Shown in pieces: positions 18,289 through 29,535 of a stretch of DNA of 64,000 bases. The translations under genes and the position numbers were made by a program. Within the stretch, counting starts at the first letter, position 1. Each line of letters begins with the position of its first letter. The notes under the pieces are model-generated. The model searched no databases and had not been told where the DNA came from. It saw only the letters and a list, made by a program, of their open reading frames with translations. The DNA comes from SHAN690 sp023262195 (GTDB lineage Bacteria; Bacteroidota; Bacteroidia; Flavobacteriales_G; Salibacteraceae): contig JAYQJE010000003.1 in assembly GCA_038142005.1 (NCBI GenBank), positions 372,001 to 436,000 on the forward strand. The letters are read 5' to 3'.

Positions 18289-20702
18289 ATGCCTTGGCGG
18301 TTTTTCACCATACTGATAGTTTTCAATGCAATCCTTCTGCTTGTCTCTTGTAGGCCAACAAGACACATCCAAGCTGGTGAATACTTGGTGACCAAGTCTG
18401 TGGTTCACCTAAATGAAAATAATAAACATGAAACGGAAGTTTCGAGCTCAGATTTAGAGTCCATTTTGAGGCAAAAGCCAAACAGGAAGGTTTTTGGTCT
18501 AATCAACTTCCACTTAGGCGTATGGAATTTTGCACACGGACGAAACCAATCAAAAAATTGGGTGCAGTTTTTGAAAACCGATGTGGGTGAAGCCCCCGTG
18601 CTCTTTGAGCCTGTGATTTTTCAAAAGAACATAGATCAACTTAAACGATACCTTAGTAATAACGGTCACTTCGATGCACAGGTGTCTGCGCAGTCTTGGC
18701 TAGACACAAATACTGCAGAGCTCCATTATTATATCAACTCCGGTCCAGCATATACTCTGAGAAGGTTAGGGTATTCGTTTGAGGACGACAGTTTACGAGC
18801 TGAATTTTCCGATAAGGAAAACAAAGAGCTCAACAGGCTAAAACTTACACGTGGCTCAACATATAGCACGGACTTGCTTACCAAGGAACGTGAGCGTTTC
18901 ACACGGGCATTAAAGGACTTGGGATACTACACCTTCGATAAAATTCATGTGATATTTGACATTGACACAAATCTTCCTGAAACCGATTTGATGTAATGAT
19001 CAGATTTCGTGATCAACGAGTAAACTCAAGAATTGGAGATAAAGACAGTGTCCAAAAAATACCCCACCTGAAGCATCGAATTAACTCGGTGACGGTCAAC
19101 GAAAACTATAATGCGAATACCATTTCGAACTTGGATAGTATCCAATTCAGAGAATACACCTTTCTATATTTAGACAGACCTTATGTAAGGCCAGCTCGCA
19201 TTTCCAGAAATATTTTTCTCAATCGAGGTGAGTTGTATTCTCTAAGCAAAATGCAATACACCTATGAGCGTATTAACTCGCTCGGCACCTTTCGCTTTAT
19301 AGATATTGAATTTGAAGATGCTGGCATGGACGAAAAAACTCCGCTGCTCGATATGAGGGTAAACCTCAACAAAGCTCCAAAGCAGGCAATGACTTTCGAA
19401 ACTCTAGGCACCAACCGATCGGGAAACCTCGGTATTTCATCAAGTATTAATTATCGAAATAAAAACTTCTTTCGTGGCGCAGAACGTTTTGAATGGAAGG
19501 TGTATGGTGGGTTAGAATGGCAAAACACTAACACGAATCTTGACAATGAAAACAGCACTGTACTTGGCAATACCCCGATAAACACCTATGAATTTGGTAC
19601 ACAACTAACCTTAACTATTCCCGATTTCTTACTGCGCAATCCAAATAAGGACCTCCCTCGAATCAAAGAGCCTAAGACGTCAATCATCCTAGCCTTAGAC
19701 CGACAAGGTCGACCGCAATTTGATCGCGATTTAATCAATACAGGTATCCAGTGGAGCATGCGGCTGCGAAAGCAAGACCAACTGGTAGTAGCGCCAATTG
19801 ATCTCAGTGTGATCAACTTGAGAAAAACAGATGCATTCACGGCTCAATTACAGCAAACTCGAAACCCTCTACTTATTAGCAGTTACAGCGATCACATCAT
19901 CCCTGCTGGACGAGCATCCTACTCTTATTCCACTCAAAACCTTTCTAACCCACTTCTCAATTTCTATTACTACAAACTCAATGTGGAGACAGCCGGCAAC
20001 CTTCTTCGCTTAAGCTCTCCTTTGCTAGGTCTACAGCAATCAGACAACAGCTATTTGATTGACACTATTGCATACGCTCAATACATTAAAAGCGATTTTG
20101 AGTATAAAAAGTACTTCGTGGTGAATAAATCGAGCAGTTACATATATAGAGTTTTCATTGGTGCTGGTCTTCCATTGGCCAATCGAGAGGCACTGCCCTT
20201 TGATCGGTCATTTTTTGCTGGTGGATCAAACAGCATTCGAGCATGGCGCGCCCGCGCTTTAGGGCCAGGCAATGTAGCAGATACCACCACTTTTGGAATA
20301 GATCAAGTTGGCGAACTTCAGCTTGAAATGAACCTGGAATATCGTTTTGATTTAATCAAACAGTTGGAAGGAGCCTTGTTTGTTGACATGGGTAATATCT
20401 GGTTTTGGAATGATGAGTCTCAACCAAAAGCCAACTTCAACATAACAACCTTTTACAAAGCCATTGCCATAGCCCCGGGTGCTGGTGTTCGATTAAACCT
20501 CAACTTCTTCGTAATCCGACTGGATGCAGGATTTCAATTAAAAGATCCCAACTTACCAGAAGGTGAGCGTTGGGCATTTTTCCAACCAAAAACAATCACA
20601 AACAGCTATAGACAAGAATGGAGAATCAATAACAGCAACCCGAACTTACTGAATTGGCGACCTGAAACCACACTAAACCTCGCCATTGACTACCCTTTCT
20701 AG
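18289..20702 (+). CDS. tamL: TamL-type Omp85 outer membrane lipoprotein (BamA/TamA family), one frameshift
   Basis: An Omp85-family protein of about 804 aa that probably helps insert or translocate proteins at the outer membrane. The N-terminus (18289-18996) has a lipoprotein signal with lipobox LLVSC, which marks the Bacteroidota form TamL, then POTRA domains. The second piece (18996-20702) has the last POTRA and a 16-strand barrel with the conserved loop FFAGGSNSIRAWRARALGPG, and it ends in a C-terminal strand LNLAIDYPF. The frame breaks near 18993: the first piece stops after ETDLM and the second resumes at MIRFRDQRV. One missing A or T in a two-base run fixes it (either DLNVMIRF or DLMLMIRF). 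It is divergent from the methyltransferase gene, an arrangement common in related genomes. Confidence 0.88.
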
Positions 20703-20708
20703 AATGTC

Positions 20709-20738
20709 TTTGTACTGTGAGTTATTCATTTAGCTTTG
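20709..20738 (+). promoter_or_regulatory. accD: accD promoter (TTTG-N18-TAGCTTTG)
   Basis: TTTG at 20709-20712, an 18-base spacer, then TAGCTTTG at 20731-20738: both Bacteroidota promoter boxes match consensus exactly. The start codon is 20 bp downstream, leaving a short leader. Confidence 0.65.
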
Positions 20739-20757
20739 CCAATTCTAAAACAACAAT

Positions 20758-21603
20758 ATGGGTTGGTTTAAGCGAATGACTGAGGGTATCCGAACCCCAA
20801 CAAAGGAGAAGAAAGAAACACCTGAAGGATTATGGTATAAATGCCGAAAGTGTAATCATGTTGTTAGTTCTGATGAACATGCTCAAACCCTTTGGGTATG
20901 TGAGAACTGCGGACATCACGAGCGAATCAATTCCCAGAAGTATTTCCAAGTGCTTTTTGATAATAATCGGTATACAGAACTTAATCCACATATCATTAGT
21001 GGTGATCCGTTGTCCTTTCAAGACACTAAAAAGTATAGTGACAGACTTTCTGCAACCATAAAGAAAACAGGACTTCATGACGCATGTCGCACGGCTATTG
21101 GCCCAATCAATCGAAGAAAAGCCGTGATTGCGTGCATGGATTTTAGTTTTATTGGCGGTAGTATGGGTTCTGTGGTTGGTGAAAAGATTAGTAGAGCTAT
21201 TGATCATGCTATTGAGAACAATGTTCCGTTCATAATGATAAGTAAATCTGGTGGTGCTAGGATGATGGAAGCCGCATTTTCACTAATGCAAATGGCGAAG
21301 ACCAGTGCAAAATTGACGCTACTTGCCGAGAAAAAGCTACCATACATTTCATTGCTAACAGACCCCACCACCGGTGGTGTCACTGCTTCTTTTGCAATGC
21401 TAGGTGACTTGAATATCGCTGAGCCCGGTGCACTAATAGGTTTTGCAGGACCTAGGGTCGTGAAAGAAACCATCGGTAAAGACTTGCCTGAAGGTTTCCA
21501 GACATCAGAGTTTGTCTTAGAACATGGCTTCCTAGATTACATCGTAGAGCGCAAGGATTTGAAGGAAAAAATTGCCCAGTCATTACTTCTCCTTAAAAAT
21601 TGA
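20758..21603 (+). CDS. accD: AccD, acetyl-CoA carboxylase carboxyltransferase beta subunit
   Basis: AccD pairs with AccA to transfer CO2 from carboxybiotin to acetyl-CoA, giving malonyl-CoA for fatty acid synthesis. The 281-aa frame is intact. A zinc ribbon is formed by C29, C32, C48 and C51. The carboxyltransferase domain shows DFSFIGGSMGSVVGEKI, the oxyanion-hole stretch ISKSGGARMMEA, LLTDPTTGGVTASFAMLGD and AEPGALIGFAGPRV. It starts with ATG after a consensus promoter and is followed by rpsO with about 70 bp between them. accA is not in the window. Confidence 0.97.
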   Translation: MGWFKRMTEGIRTPTKEKKETPEGLWYKCRKCNHVVSSDEHAQTLWVCENCGHHERINSQKYFQVLFDNNRYTELNPHIISGDPLSFQDTKKYSDRLSATIKKTGLHDACRTAIGPINRRKAVIACMDFSFIGGSMGSVVGEKISRAIDHAIENNVPFIMISKSGGARMMEAAFSLMQMAKTSAKLTLLAEKKLPYISLLTDPTTGGVTASFAMLGDLNIAEPGALIGFAGPRVVKETIGKDLPEGFQTSEFVLEHGFLDYIVERKDLKEKIAQSLLLLKN

Positions 21604-21611
21604 TTAAACCG

Positions 21612-21640
21612 TTGAATGGCAGTGTAAAATATTTACTTTC
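21612..21640 (+). promoter_or_regulatory. rpsO: Possible rpsO promoter (TTG-N19-TTAC/TACTTTCG-like)
   Basis: TTG at 21612-21614 is followed 19 bases later by TACTTTCG (from 21634), one mismatch from TAnnTTTG. It sits about 36 bp before the rpsO ATG, in the only gap between accD and rpsO. Confidence 0.4.
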
Positions 21641-21676
21641 GCAAGCCGAAATTTAGAAACGAAAAGAAGTTACAGA

Positions 21677-21946
21677 ATGTACTTATCAAGCGAAAAGAAA
21701 CACGAGATATTTAAGCAATACGGAAAAGAAGCCACAGACACTGGTACCGCAGAGGGTCAGATTGCACTATTCAGCTATAGAATCGACCACTTGACTAACC
21801 ACCTCAAGGCCAATAGAAAAGACTACAATACACAGCAATCACTTATCAAGCTTGTTGGAAAACGAAGAAGCTTACTCAATTACCTGAAAAACAAGGATAT
21901 TGAGCGATACAGAAGCATTGTTAAAGAGCTAAAGCTCAGAAAGTAA
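21677..21946 (+). CDS. rpsO: Ribosomal protein S15
   Basis: S15 binds 16S rRNA helices in the platform of the 30S subunit. The 89-aa frame is intact and of standard length. It has the family stretches GTAEGQIALFSYRIDHLTNHLKANRKDYNTQ and LIKLVGKRRSLLNYLKNKD. The gene precedes pnp, the same pairing as in many bacteria, with a strong terminator hairpin between them. Confidence 0.98.
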   Translation: MYLSSEKKHEIFKQYGKEATDTGTAEGQIALFSYRIDHLTNHLKANRKDYNTQQSLIKLVGKRRSLLNYLKNKDIERYRSIVKELKLRK

Positions 21947-21958
21947 TTACTTATTCAG

Positions 21959-21997
21959 ATATGAAAAAAGGCAATATCTACATTGCCTTTTTCATAT
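21959..21997 (+). terminator. Hairpin between rpsO and pnp
   Basis: A long stem: left arm ATATGAAAAAAGGCAAT, loop ATCTAC, right arm ATTGCCTTTTTCATAT. The arms pair over 16 bases, with one extra A on the left (six As against five Ts), which may itself be a homopolymer error. It can act as a terminator after rpsO. It lies 16 bp before the pnp ATG, so it could also be an RNA-processing site controlling pnp, as known for rpsO-pnp in other bacteria. Confidence 0.75.
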
Positions 21998-22013
21998 CTA
22001 CACTTACCCAATT

Positions 22014-24146
22014 ATGTTAGGAACAACTCAAACAATCACCGGCTCTAACGGTGAAACGATAACGATAGAAACTGGAAAACTTGCAAAACAAGCCGATGGC
22101 TCTGTAGTTGTGAGACAAGGAGACACCATGCTTTTAGCAGCGGTTGTTTCGAATAAAGAAGCTAAAGAAGGCATTGACTTCTTACCGCTTACCGTTGATT
22201 ACCGAGAAAAAATATGCATCAGCAGGAAAGTTTCCTGGAGGATTCTTTAAGAGAGAAGCACGCCCGTCTGACAATGAGATTTTGACCATGCGCTTAATCG
22301 ATAGAGCATTAAGACCGCTGTTTCCTGGAGATTATCACGCTGATACCCAAGTAATGGTGAGCCTTATTTCTTCAGATAAGTCTACCCAACCTGATGCCCT
22401 AGCTTGCTTAGCATCTTCGGCTGCACTTGCTGTATCAGACATTCCATTCGCGGGTCCTGTTTCAGAGGTACGCGTAGGAAGAATCAATGGCGAATTTGTC
22501 ATTAACCCTTCGTTTGACCAAATGGCAGATTGCGACATCGATATTATGGTTGCCGCAACCATGGATAATATCATGATGGTTGAAGGTGAAATGAATGAAG
22601 TGAGTGAGGCTGAAATGCTAGGGGCAATCAAGGTTGCACACGCTGAAATAAAACTTCACTGCCAAGCCCAGTTGGACCTCGCTGAAAAGATTGGTAATAC
22701 TGGACCAAAAGAGAATACTCTCATGAAACAAACGATGAGGAGCTTGAAAAAGCTGTTCACGCATACTGTTTTGACAAGTGTTATGAGATTGCAACATCTG
22801 CCAGCGCAAAACATGAGCGAGGTGATGCATTCAAGGCGCTAAGAGATGAGTTTCTATCAACGCTTTCGGAAGAAGATCAAGCTGAAAAAGCTGGCCTCAT
22901 AGGAAAATACTTTCATGATGTAGAGAAAGCAGCCATGCGTAAAATGATCTTAGATGAAGGTCAGCGTTTGGATGGTAGAAAAACCGATGAAATCAGGCCA
23001 ATTTGGTGTGAGGTAGACTATTTGCCTGGCACACATGGCTCGGCCATTTTCACACGTGGTGAAACACAGTCATTAACTACAATTACTCTCGGGACTAAAT
23101 TGGATGAACAAACCGTAGATGGAGCGCTCACTGAAGGAAGTGAAAAGTTTATGCTCCACTACAACTTCCCACCCTTCTCAACTGGAGAGGCCAGACCTAT
23201 ACGAGGAGTATCTCGTAGAGAAGTGGGGCATGGCAATTTAGCCTTGAGAGCGCTTAAACGCATGATTCCATCTGCAGATGTTAATCCATATACTGTGAGA
23301 ATTGTCTCTGATATCTTAGAATCCAATGGATCGTCATCGATGGCGACTGTTTGCGCTGGGACTCTCGGTCTTATGGATGCAGGTGTTAAGATCAAGCGAC
23401 CAGTAAGTGGTATTGCCATGGGACTCATCGTGGGTGAAGGCGGAAAGTATCAGGTTTTAAGTGACATTCTTGGTGATGAAGATCATTTAGGAGATATGGA
23501 CTTTAAGGTGACAGGCACCACTGAAGGAATTACCGCATGTCAGATGGATATTAAAGTCGATGGATTATCCTATGAAATCCTTGAAAAGGCGTTAAATCAA
23601 GCCAAAGAAGGTCGTGCTCATATACTGAACGAGATGATGAAAACCATCACGGAGCCAAGAGCAGATTTCAAACCTCATGTACCACGAATTGAAACTATAC
23701 TCATTGATAAAGATCAAATTGGTGCAGTAATAGGCCCTGGTGGTAAAGTGATTCAAGAAATCCAAAAGGAGACCGGCACAACCATTTCAATTACTGAGGA
23801 TGAAAATCACGGAATTGTAGAGATAGCTTGTGACAATAAAGAAGGTATGGACAAAGCCATGTCTTGGGTGAAAGGAATCGTTGCTAAACCTGAGGTGGGT
23901 GAAGTATATGAAGGAAAGGTGAAGAATCTTGCTGCTTTTGGAGCATTCATAGAAATATTACCAGGCAAAGAAGGTTTACTTCATATCTCCGAAATTGACT
24001 GGAAGCGCATAGAAAAAGTGGAGGATGTGCTTAAAACAGGCGATAAAATCGAGGTTAAACTCATTGAAATCGATCAAAAGTCAGGTAAATTGAGACTTTC
24101 GAGAAAAGCGCTCATTCCAAAGCCAGAGAAGAATCCAGCCTCATAA
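22014..24146 (+). CDS. pnp: Polyribonucleotide nucleotidyltransferase (PNPase), two frameshifts
   Basis: PNPase is a phosphorolytic 3'-5' exoribonuclease of mRNA decay. The span gives about 711 aa, the normal length. Pieces are 22014-22250, 22144-22842 and 22935-24146. Two RNase PH cores are present; the second holds GEGGKYQVLSDILGDEDHLGDMDFKV with catalytic acidic residues. A KH domain (IGAVIGPGGKVIQEIQKETG) and an S1 domain (GEVYEGKVKNLAAFGAFIEILPGKEGLLHISEI) complete it. The first break is an extra A in the run at 22207-22212; removing it gives VDYREKYASAGKFPGGFF. The second is a missing A at 22707-22710; adding it gives PKREYSHETNDEELEKAVH. I infer sequencing errors because the gene is otherwise perfectly conserved. 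A terminator follows at 24173. Confidence 0.95.
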
Positions 24147-24172
24147 GCTGACGACTTCGAAGCCATTTTAAC

Positions 24173-24212
24173 AAGGCGGTATTCAAAAACTTGAGTACCG
24201 CCTTATTTTTTG
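24173..24212 (+). terminator. Terminator after pnp
   Basis: Nine-base arms AAGGCGGTA and TACCGCCTT surround a 14-base loop, and the right arm runs into ATTTTTT. It separates pnp from rpoD. Confidence 0.75.
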
Positions 24213-24255
24213 GCCACTTGCTTAACATTTCTTTGGATAATCAAATAAATGAACC

Positions 24256-25121
24256 ATGCGTCAGCTTAAGATTACCCAACAGATAACGAATCGCGAAACC
24301 GCTTCTCTAGATAAATATTTAACTGAAATTGGTAGAGAGGATCTTATCACAGCAGAGCACGAGGTTCAACTTGCGAAGAGAATCCGCGAAGGTGATCAGT
24401 TGGCCTTAGCAAAATTGGTAAGAGCCAATCTCCGATTTGTGGTTTCCGTATCAAAGCAATACCAAAACCAAGGATTATACCAGATTTAATCAATGAAGGA
24501 AATCTAGGCCTTATAAAGGCGGCCAAAAGATTTGATGAAACCAGAGGATTCAAATTCATTTCCTACGCAGTATGGTGGATTCGTCAATCAATTTTACAGG
24601 CTTTAGCTGAACAGGCTCGGATTGTAAGATTGCCTTTGAATAAGATAGGCAACATCAATAAGATTAATCGAGCCTATGCTCAACTTGAGCAGGAACACGA
24701 GCGAGAGCCAACTATTGATGAACTTTCTGTAGCTCTTGAATTACCAGAAAAAGATGTCAAGAACAACTTGAAGAATAACAGAAGGCATGTTTCTATGGAC
24801 GCTCCGCTTCCAGGAGCTGAAGATGACGATCGGAATATGTATGACTTGATGGAGAGTGAGCCTAGAAACAATCCAGAAAGCAGTCTATTAAATGACTCGC
24901 TTAGAAGAGAAATAGAACGATCCTTAGCAACACTTTCTGAACGTGAGGCTGATGTTATTCGATTATACTTCGGCCTTACTGGCAAGCATCCTATGACGTT
25001 AGAAGAAATTGGTGAAGCCTTTGATCTCACCAGAGAGCGCGTGAGACAAATCAAAGAGAAAGCGATACGCAGACTTCGACATACATCAAGAAGCAAATTA
25101 CTCAAGAACTATTTAGGATAA
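24256..25121 (+). CDS. rpoD: Primary sigma factor RpoD (SigA), short Bacteroidota form, one frameshift
   Basis: The housekeeping sigma factor, about 288 aa, the short form without region 1.1 that is normal in Bacteroidota. The N-terminal part (24256-24489) has region 1.2 (LDKYLTEIGREDLITAEHEV) and the start of region 2 (LVRANLRFVVSVSKQYQNQGL). The rest, resuming at 24480 in the other frame, reads PDLINEGNLGLIKAAKRFDE, FKFISYAVWWIRQSILQAL (regions 2.3-2.4), region 3 and the region 4 helix-turn-helix (MTLEEIGEAFDLTRERVRQIKEKAIRRLR). Between QNQGL and PDLI two codons are normal (often Ser-Leu) but only two bases are present, so about four bases are missing near 24475-24480. An essential gene cannot be broken, so I take this as an assembly or read error, unlike the one-base errors elsewhere. 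Confidence 0.95.
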
Positions 25122-25177
25122 ACCCAAAGAAACTCAGGTTTGTGGCTCAGTTATCCATCTCCTTTGTGATCGATCGA

Positions 25178-28100
25178 TTAATCTGAAAGAATTACGATTT
25201 CAACCCGTCTATTCTTCGCTCGCCCTTCTTCGGTGTCGTTGCTAGCAACAGGTTCCTCTTCACCTTTAGGCGAAACCTTCATGCGCGAATCGTCAACACC
25301 AAGCATCTCAAGGTGATCTACCACGTTTGATATTCGGAAGATGGACATTCGATAGTTAACCTCATCTGAACCTCGGTTGTCTGCATGTCCTTCGAGTGCA
25401 ATTCTTATGGAACTATCAGATTTTATTTTATCTGCAATCTCCGTTTTCAAATAAGCTATTTGGTCAGGTTTCAATAGAAATTCATTGAATCCAAAATAGA
25501 CTACCCAATCTCCCTTTATCGAAGATAATTTCTCTTGTTCTTCAATTTCCTTAGCAGCCCGAACCTCCTCTTCTAGCGCCAGTCTTGCAGCTTCTTCCTT
25601 TCTTTTCAATTCCTCCTCGACTGCTTGTTTTGCTTCAATTGCAGCTAACCTATCTTCTTCTTTTCGCCTGCGCTCATCTTCTTGAGCTTTTTCTCTGCTA
25701 GTGCATTTTTCTCCTCTTGCAGGATGGATGCAATATCGAGCTGAATATCCGGTTCTTCTATTGCAAAATACCTTGCCTGTGTGTTGTCTATTTCTTCATC
25801 AAACTTGATATGGTACTTCATATCAGAATCCAATGCCTCAAAACTAAAGCTTCCATCTTCTTCGATGTCTACTTCTTCAATGATTTCGTTGGTCTCTTCA
25901 TCGTATAAATAAGCATGGGCTTCTTCTGGTATATCACCGTCATAGTCAAGCTGGAAACGAGTCATATCTAACTCAGAGTCGGCAACTTCCATAAGATCTA
26001 AGCTATAAAGCGCAAAGCCTATTGGAATCTTCTTCAACCTTCTCTTTTTACCATTTTCCATGGCAATTAGTTCAGCAGCAGACATATCAAATTCTTCATC
26101 ATCGACTATGAAATTATAGTTCTTATCTGGGTCAAGGCGTTGAAATCTGAAGTTACCTCGAGCATCAACGAAGGAGGAATCAACAATATTTCCGTATTCG
26201 TCTTCTAAGTAAACCTTAGTACCAGCCGATGGTAAGGTGTTATAATCGAAGGCAAATTTGCTTACGAACTGCGATTTTGCCTTTAATTCAGAAGGTTTGA
26301 TGATATCACCATCAGTGTCACCTGTACCCACCTTAATGTCTTGCCCCGAATCATCAACTATGAAATAACTCAAATCAACATCCGAATCATCTTCGGCCAT
26401 TTTCATGATGTAGGAATCGTCTGGGTTTAGTTTTCTGAACTTAAAGTTTCCCGCTGCATCTACATAAGCCGAGTCAATAAGATTGTCTTGCTCATCCGTA
26501 AGGTAAACTTTAGACCCAACAGGAGGAAGTGCGGAATACTTGAAGGTGAATTGCTGTTCACCCTCTTTAATTTTTTCTTCCTCAGCTAAAATGGCTCTGC
26601 CATCGAAGTTCTTTCCTTTAGAGATGTCATCTGCTATCGGAACTTTGAGTCCATCATCATCGATAAGGTACAGACTCAAGTCTCCTTTATAGTCGGATTC
26701 CTCATCCACATTAATAGAATACTTACGATCAGGATCCAGTTTCTTGAATTTAAATAATCCATCTGCATCCGTGTAGGCTTCATCAACTACGTTGCCTGAT
26801 TCGTCCGTTAGAAAAACCCGAGTACCTTCAGGAGGGAGTCGATTATATTCAAAACCAAACGTGCTGGCGTCCAGTTCTGTTATATCTGACTCACCATCGG
26901 TATATATATCATCGAGCCCAGATCTTTTAAGCTTCTCATAGGCATACCTTCCTTCCTCCGAGTTTGGATCAAGCGCTACCAACTGTCCTTCAAATTTCTT
27001 GAAAAGCGCACCCCTAAGAATATTGCCTGGAACTTCTACCGGCTCACCATCGCTATACACATAGATCTTTGAATTATTGGTAAGTGTGCCATTCTCTACC
27101 TTTATTCTGTAAATCTTATCAGGTATCAAGGTGTTCAGCTCGAACTTCCCATGTTTATTGACAACCGTTGTCTCTTGTTTCAAGCCATAAACATCATATG
27201 AGTATATGTAGCAACCTGCGGGAAAATTAATTGTTGTATCAAATGCAAATTGTGTTAAACCAAGCTCACTATCTTCAGAAACTTCGGACATCAGCACAGC
27301 TCTAATATCCTTCTCCAGGGTTTCGAACGGGTACTGTCCAGTGATTAAACCTTCATTTAAATAAACTCTACTTCCATCCTGATTTACAAAGTAAATTTCA
27401 AAGTTTTCAATCTCCTTTTCTTTTCCATTAAGGTCCAAAGAGTAATTATCATATTTCTCCAACCCCTGAATCAAGAAGGAGCCATCATCCTTTGGCTTCA
27501 CACGCTGCACTACCGTCCCCTCTTGGTCTAAAACACTCACCATTCCTACCCGCTCAGGATTTTTAATATCCAAAAAACCCCTCAAAGAGAACACATCCTC
27601 CTTCTTCATTTCATCAGCGGAGGCTAACCTTGCTGTTTCTGGGTCTTTAAGCTTGAATTGTGCCCAATAAAGATCTGCAAGGTCTGAGCTACGATTACTT
27701 GCGAAGTATCCATCATTACCAAACTTGGTGAAGTATGCGTCAAACCCATCTGAATTAATAGGTTCACCTAAGTTCTTTGGTTTTGACCAATGAGTCCATG
27801 TATCATCTAAACGGTAGGCAGTAAATACATCCGCACCACCATAACCACCATGACCATAACTTGAAAAGTATATTGTCTTTCCATCAGGCTCAATAAATGG
27901 ACTAAAATCGGCACTAGCGGTATTGATTGTTTCACCTAAAGACTCGGGGTTTGACCAGACCCGTCCTTTGCGTAGGAAGGACACATAGATATCCTCATTT
28001 AAACTGTCTTTACTGTTAGAGTAGGACAGAAGCATTACTCCATTGTCTCCATCTACGTAGTAGCTCAAATGGTCAGGTGCCTTAGGATTAAAGCCCTTTA

Positions 28101-28530
28101 TCCTGAGATTTCGGGGACGTTTCCAATTCCCATCTACATAGTACGTTACAGAGACTCCTGTTTGATACTCGGGTTTTGAGCTATACGATCCATTCAGGAA
28201 AAGTGTATTTCCACTGTCTGCGATTCCAATAACAGCGTTGTTGAAGATATTATTGAGGCGCTTTATTTGATTGGTCGCTTCACTCCATTGTGAACCGTTT
28301 CGCTCCGCCATCCAAATGTCTTGGCCCGAAATGGCTCCACCAAAATTTTCTTCAAAAAGGGTACGCACGAAATAGAGTTTACCATCGGGTGAATAAATCG
28401 GTAAACTTTCTTCGGCTTGGGTATTTAATACTGCATCAAGCTTATCAATTTCTTTAACCTGATAAGACCGTTGAGCAAAACCAAGTGAGGTAATGAAGAG
28501 GAGCGACAATATGTTAACCAGCCTACTCAT
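25178..28530 (-). CDS. PD40-propeller / carboxypeptidase-regulatory repeat / OmpA-domain protein, one frameshift
   Basis: An envelope protein of about 1117 aa. A signal peptide (MSRLVNILSLLFITSLGFA) precedes a beta-propeller of PD40 units (about residues 40-290; for example SPDGKLYFVRT, IEPDGKTIYFSSYGHGGYGGADVF). A long series of acidic, carboxypeptidase-regulatory-like modules follows, with the recurring pattern VYLTDEQDNLIDSAYVDAAG then FKFRKLNPD. After a coiled, Lys/Glu-rich linker an OmpA domain (ALEGHADNRGSDEVNYRMS) likely binds peptidoglycan. The frame is split into 25645-28530 and 25178-25609. One missing A on the coding strand at 25688-25692 gives AEKKAQEDERRRKEEDRLAA and joins them. 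Its ATG shares a base with the stop of the PorP/SprF gene (TAATG). It resembles the T9SS proteins PorE and their partners, but the exact function is inferred. Confidence 0.85.
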
Positions 28531-29535
28531 TAAAACACAGCCCTTTTGTTGCCAAACATAAATCCGAGCATAAACTCATGAGATCCACCAGGAATGTATC
28601 TCCTTACAGTTGAAATAGCGAAATCGTAAGCATAACCAATCTTAATCTGGTCATTGATGTACAACCCAGCCATAGGAATTATGGCATCGTTATGACGATA
28701 TGAAAGCCCCCCAAAGCTGGTCTCTATAGTCAACACGCACATTCAACTCTGTGCTTAATATTCCGGTGCGGGTCGCATACACAAATCCGTTTGGAATGAT
28801 CTTGGTGCTTCGGCTCACTTTAAATGTCCGGCCAATGAGCATTCTGTGATGCACGAGCAGCTCTCCAAATTGTGCTCCGCTGCCAAATGAAACATTATTG
28901 CCGAGCAACTGCTCAGAAGAGTACCCAACGAAGAATCTCTTTGTGTATGCCATAAACCCAACATCGATATCGAGCAAATTTGAATTTGCCTGAGCATCAG
29001 CAATTACTTGATCGTAATGGTTGTCATCTGGGATTTCCAAATCAATCAGGCCCTGATCAATCGAGAAAGAATTGACACCAACATTGGTTCCAAAACTCAA
29101 ATTCCATTTTTGAGAGACTGGCAGATGAAACGCGTATGACCCGTAGGCTTGGGTGTACTTAAATGCTCCATATTGGTTAACATTCACCATGGCACCAGCA
29201 CCATGTTTTGACTTTCGACCTTGTGGCAACGCGTTGCTGTATTTATCCGGTGCACTGATACGAAGAGCAGAATTTGCTGGATTTTGAAAAGTTTTGGTCA
29301 GGGGCATATTCGCACTAACGAAATATGTCTGAGGCGAATTAGCAAAACCTATCCACTGTTTTCTATAACCCATAGTTGCATCGAGATGATCTTCAAGACC
29401 AGCAGCGGCTGGATTAATCGCATAGAAGTTTTGCATATACATGCTATATCGGCCAACTTGCTGGCCTAGGCTCACAATTGGACAGATCAGGCACAAGGCC
29501 AATACAATTATGATATGTCTATGTGAAGGCATCAT
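28530..29535 (-). CDS. PorP/SprF-family type IX secretion membrane protein, one frameshift
   Basis: A 335-aa outer membrane barrel protein of the PorP/SprF family; SprF of Flavobacterium johnsoniae is needed for secretion of the adhesin SprB. The main piece (28690-29535) has a signal segment (IIIVLALCLICPIVSLG), then the family start QVGRYSMYMQNFYAINPAAAGLEDHLDATMGYRKQW. The rest (28530-28742) reads GLSYRHNDAIIPMAGLYIN and KIGYAYDFAISTVRRYIPGGSHEFMLGF, the standard tail. The break is in the C-run at 28707-28712 (six bases, where five or eight are needed). Its ATG overlaps the adhesin stop by four bases (ATGA) and its stop overlaps the next start by one base. The three genes therefore form a tight operon, and this is probably the adhesin's dedicated partner. 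Confidence 0.9.

Noticed and set aside
25178..25609. Separate small OmpA protein gene
   Set aside because: One missing A at 25688-25692 links it to the upstream propeller protein; the linker reads through without a stop after repair.
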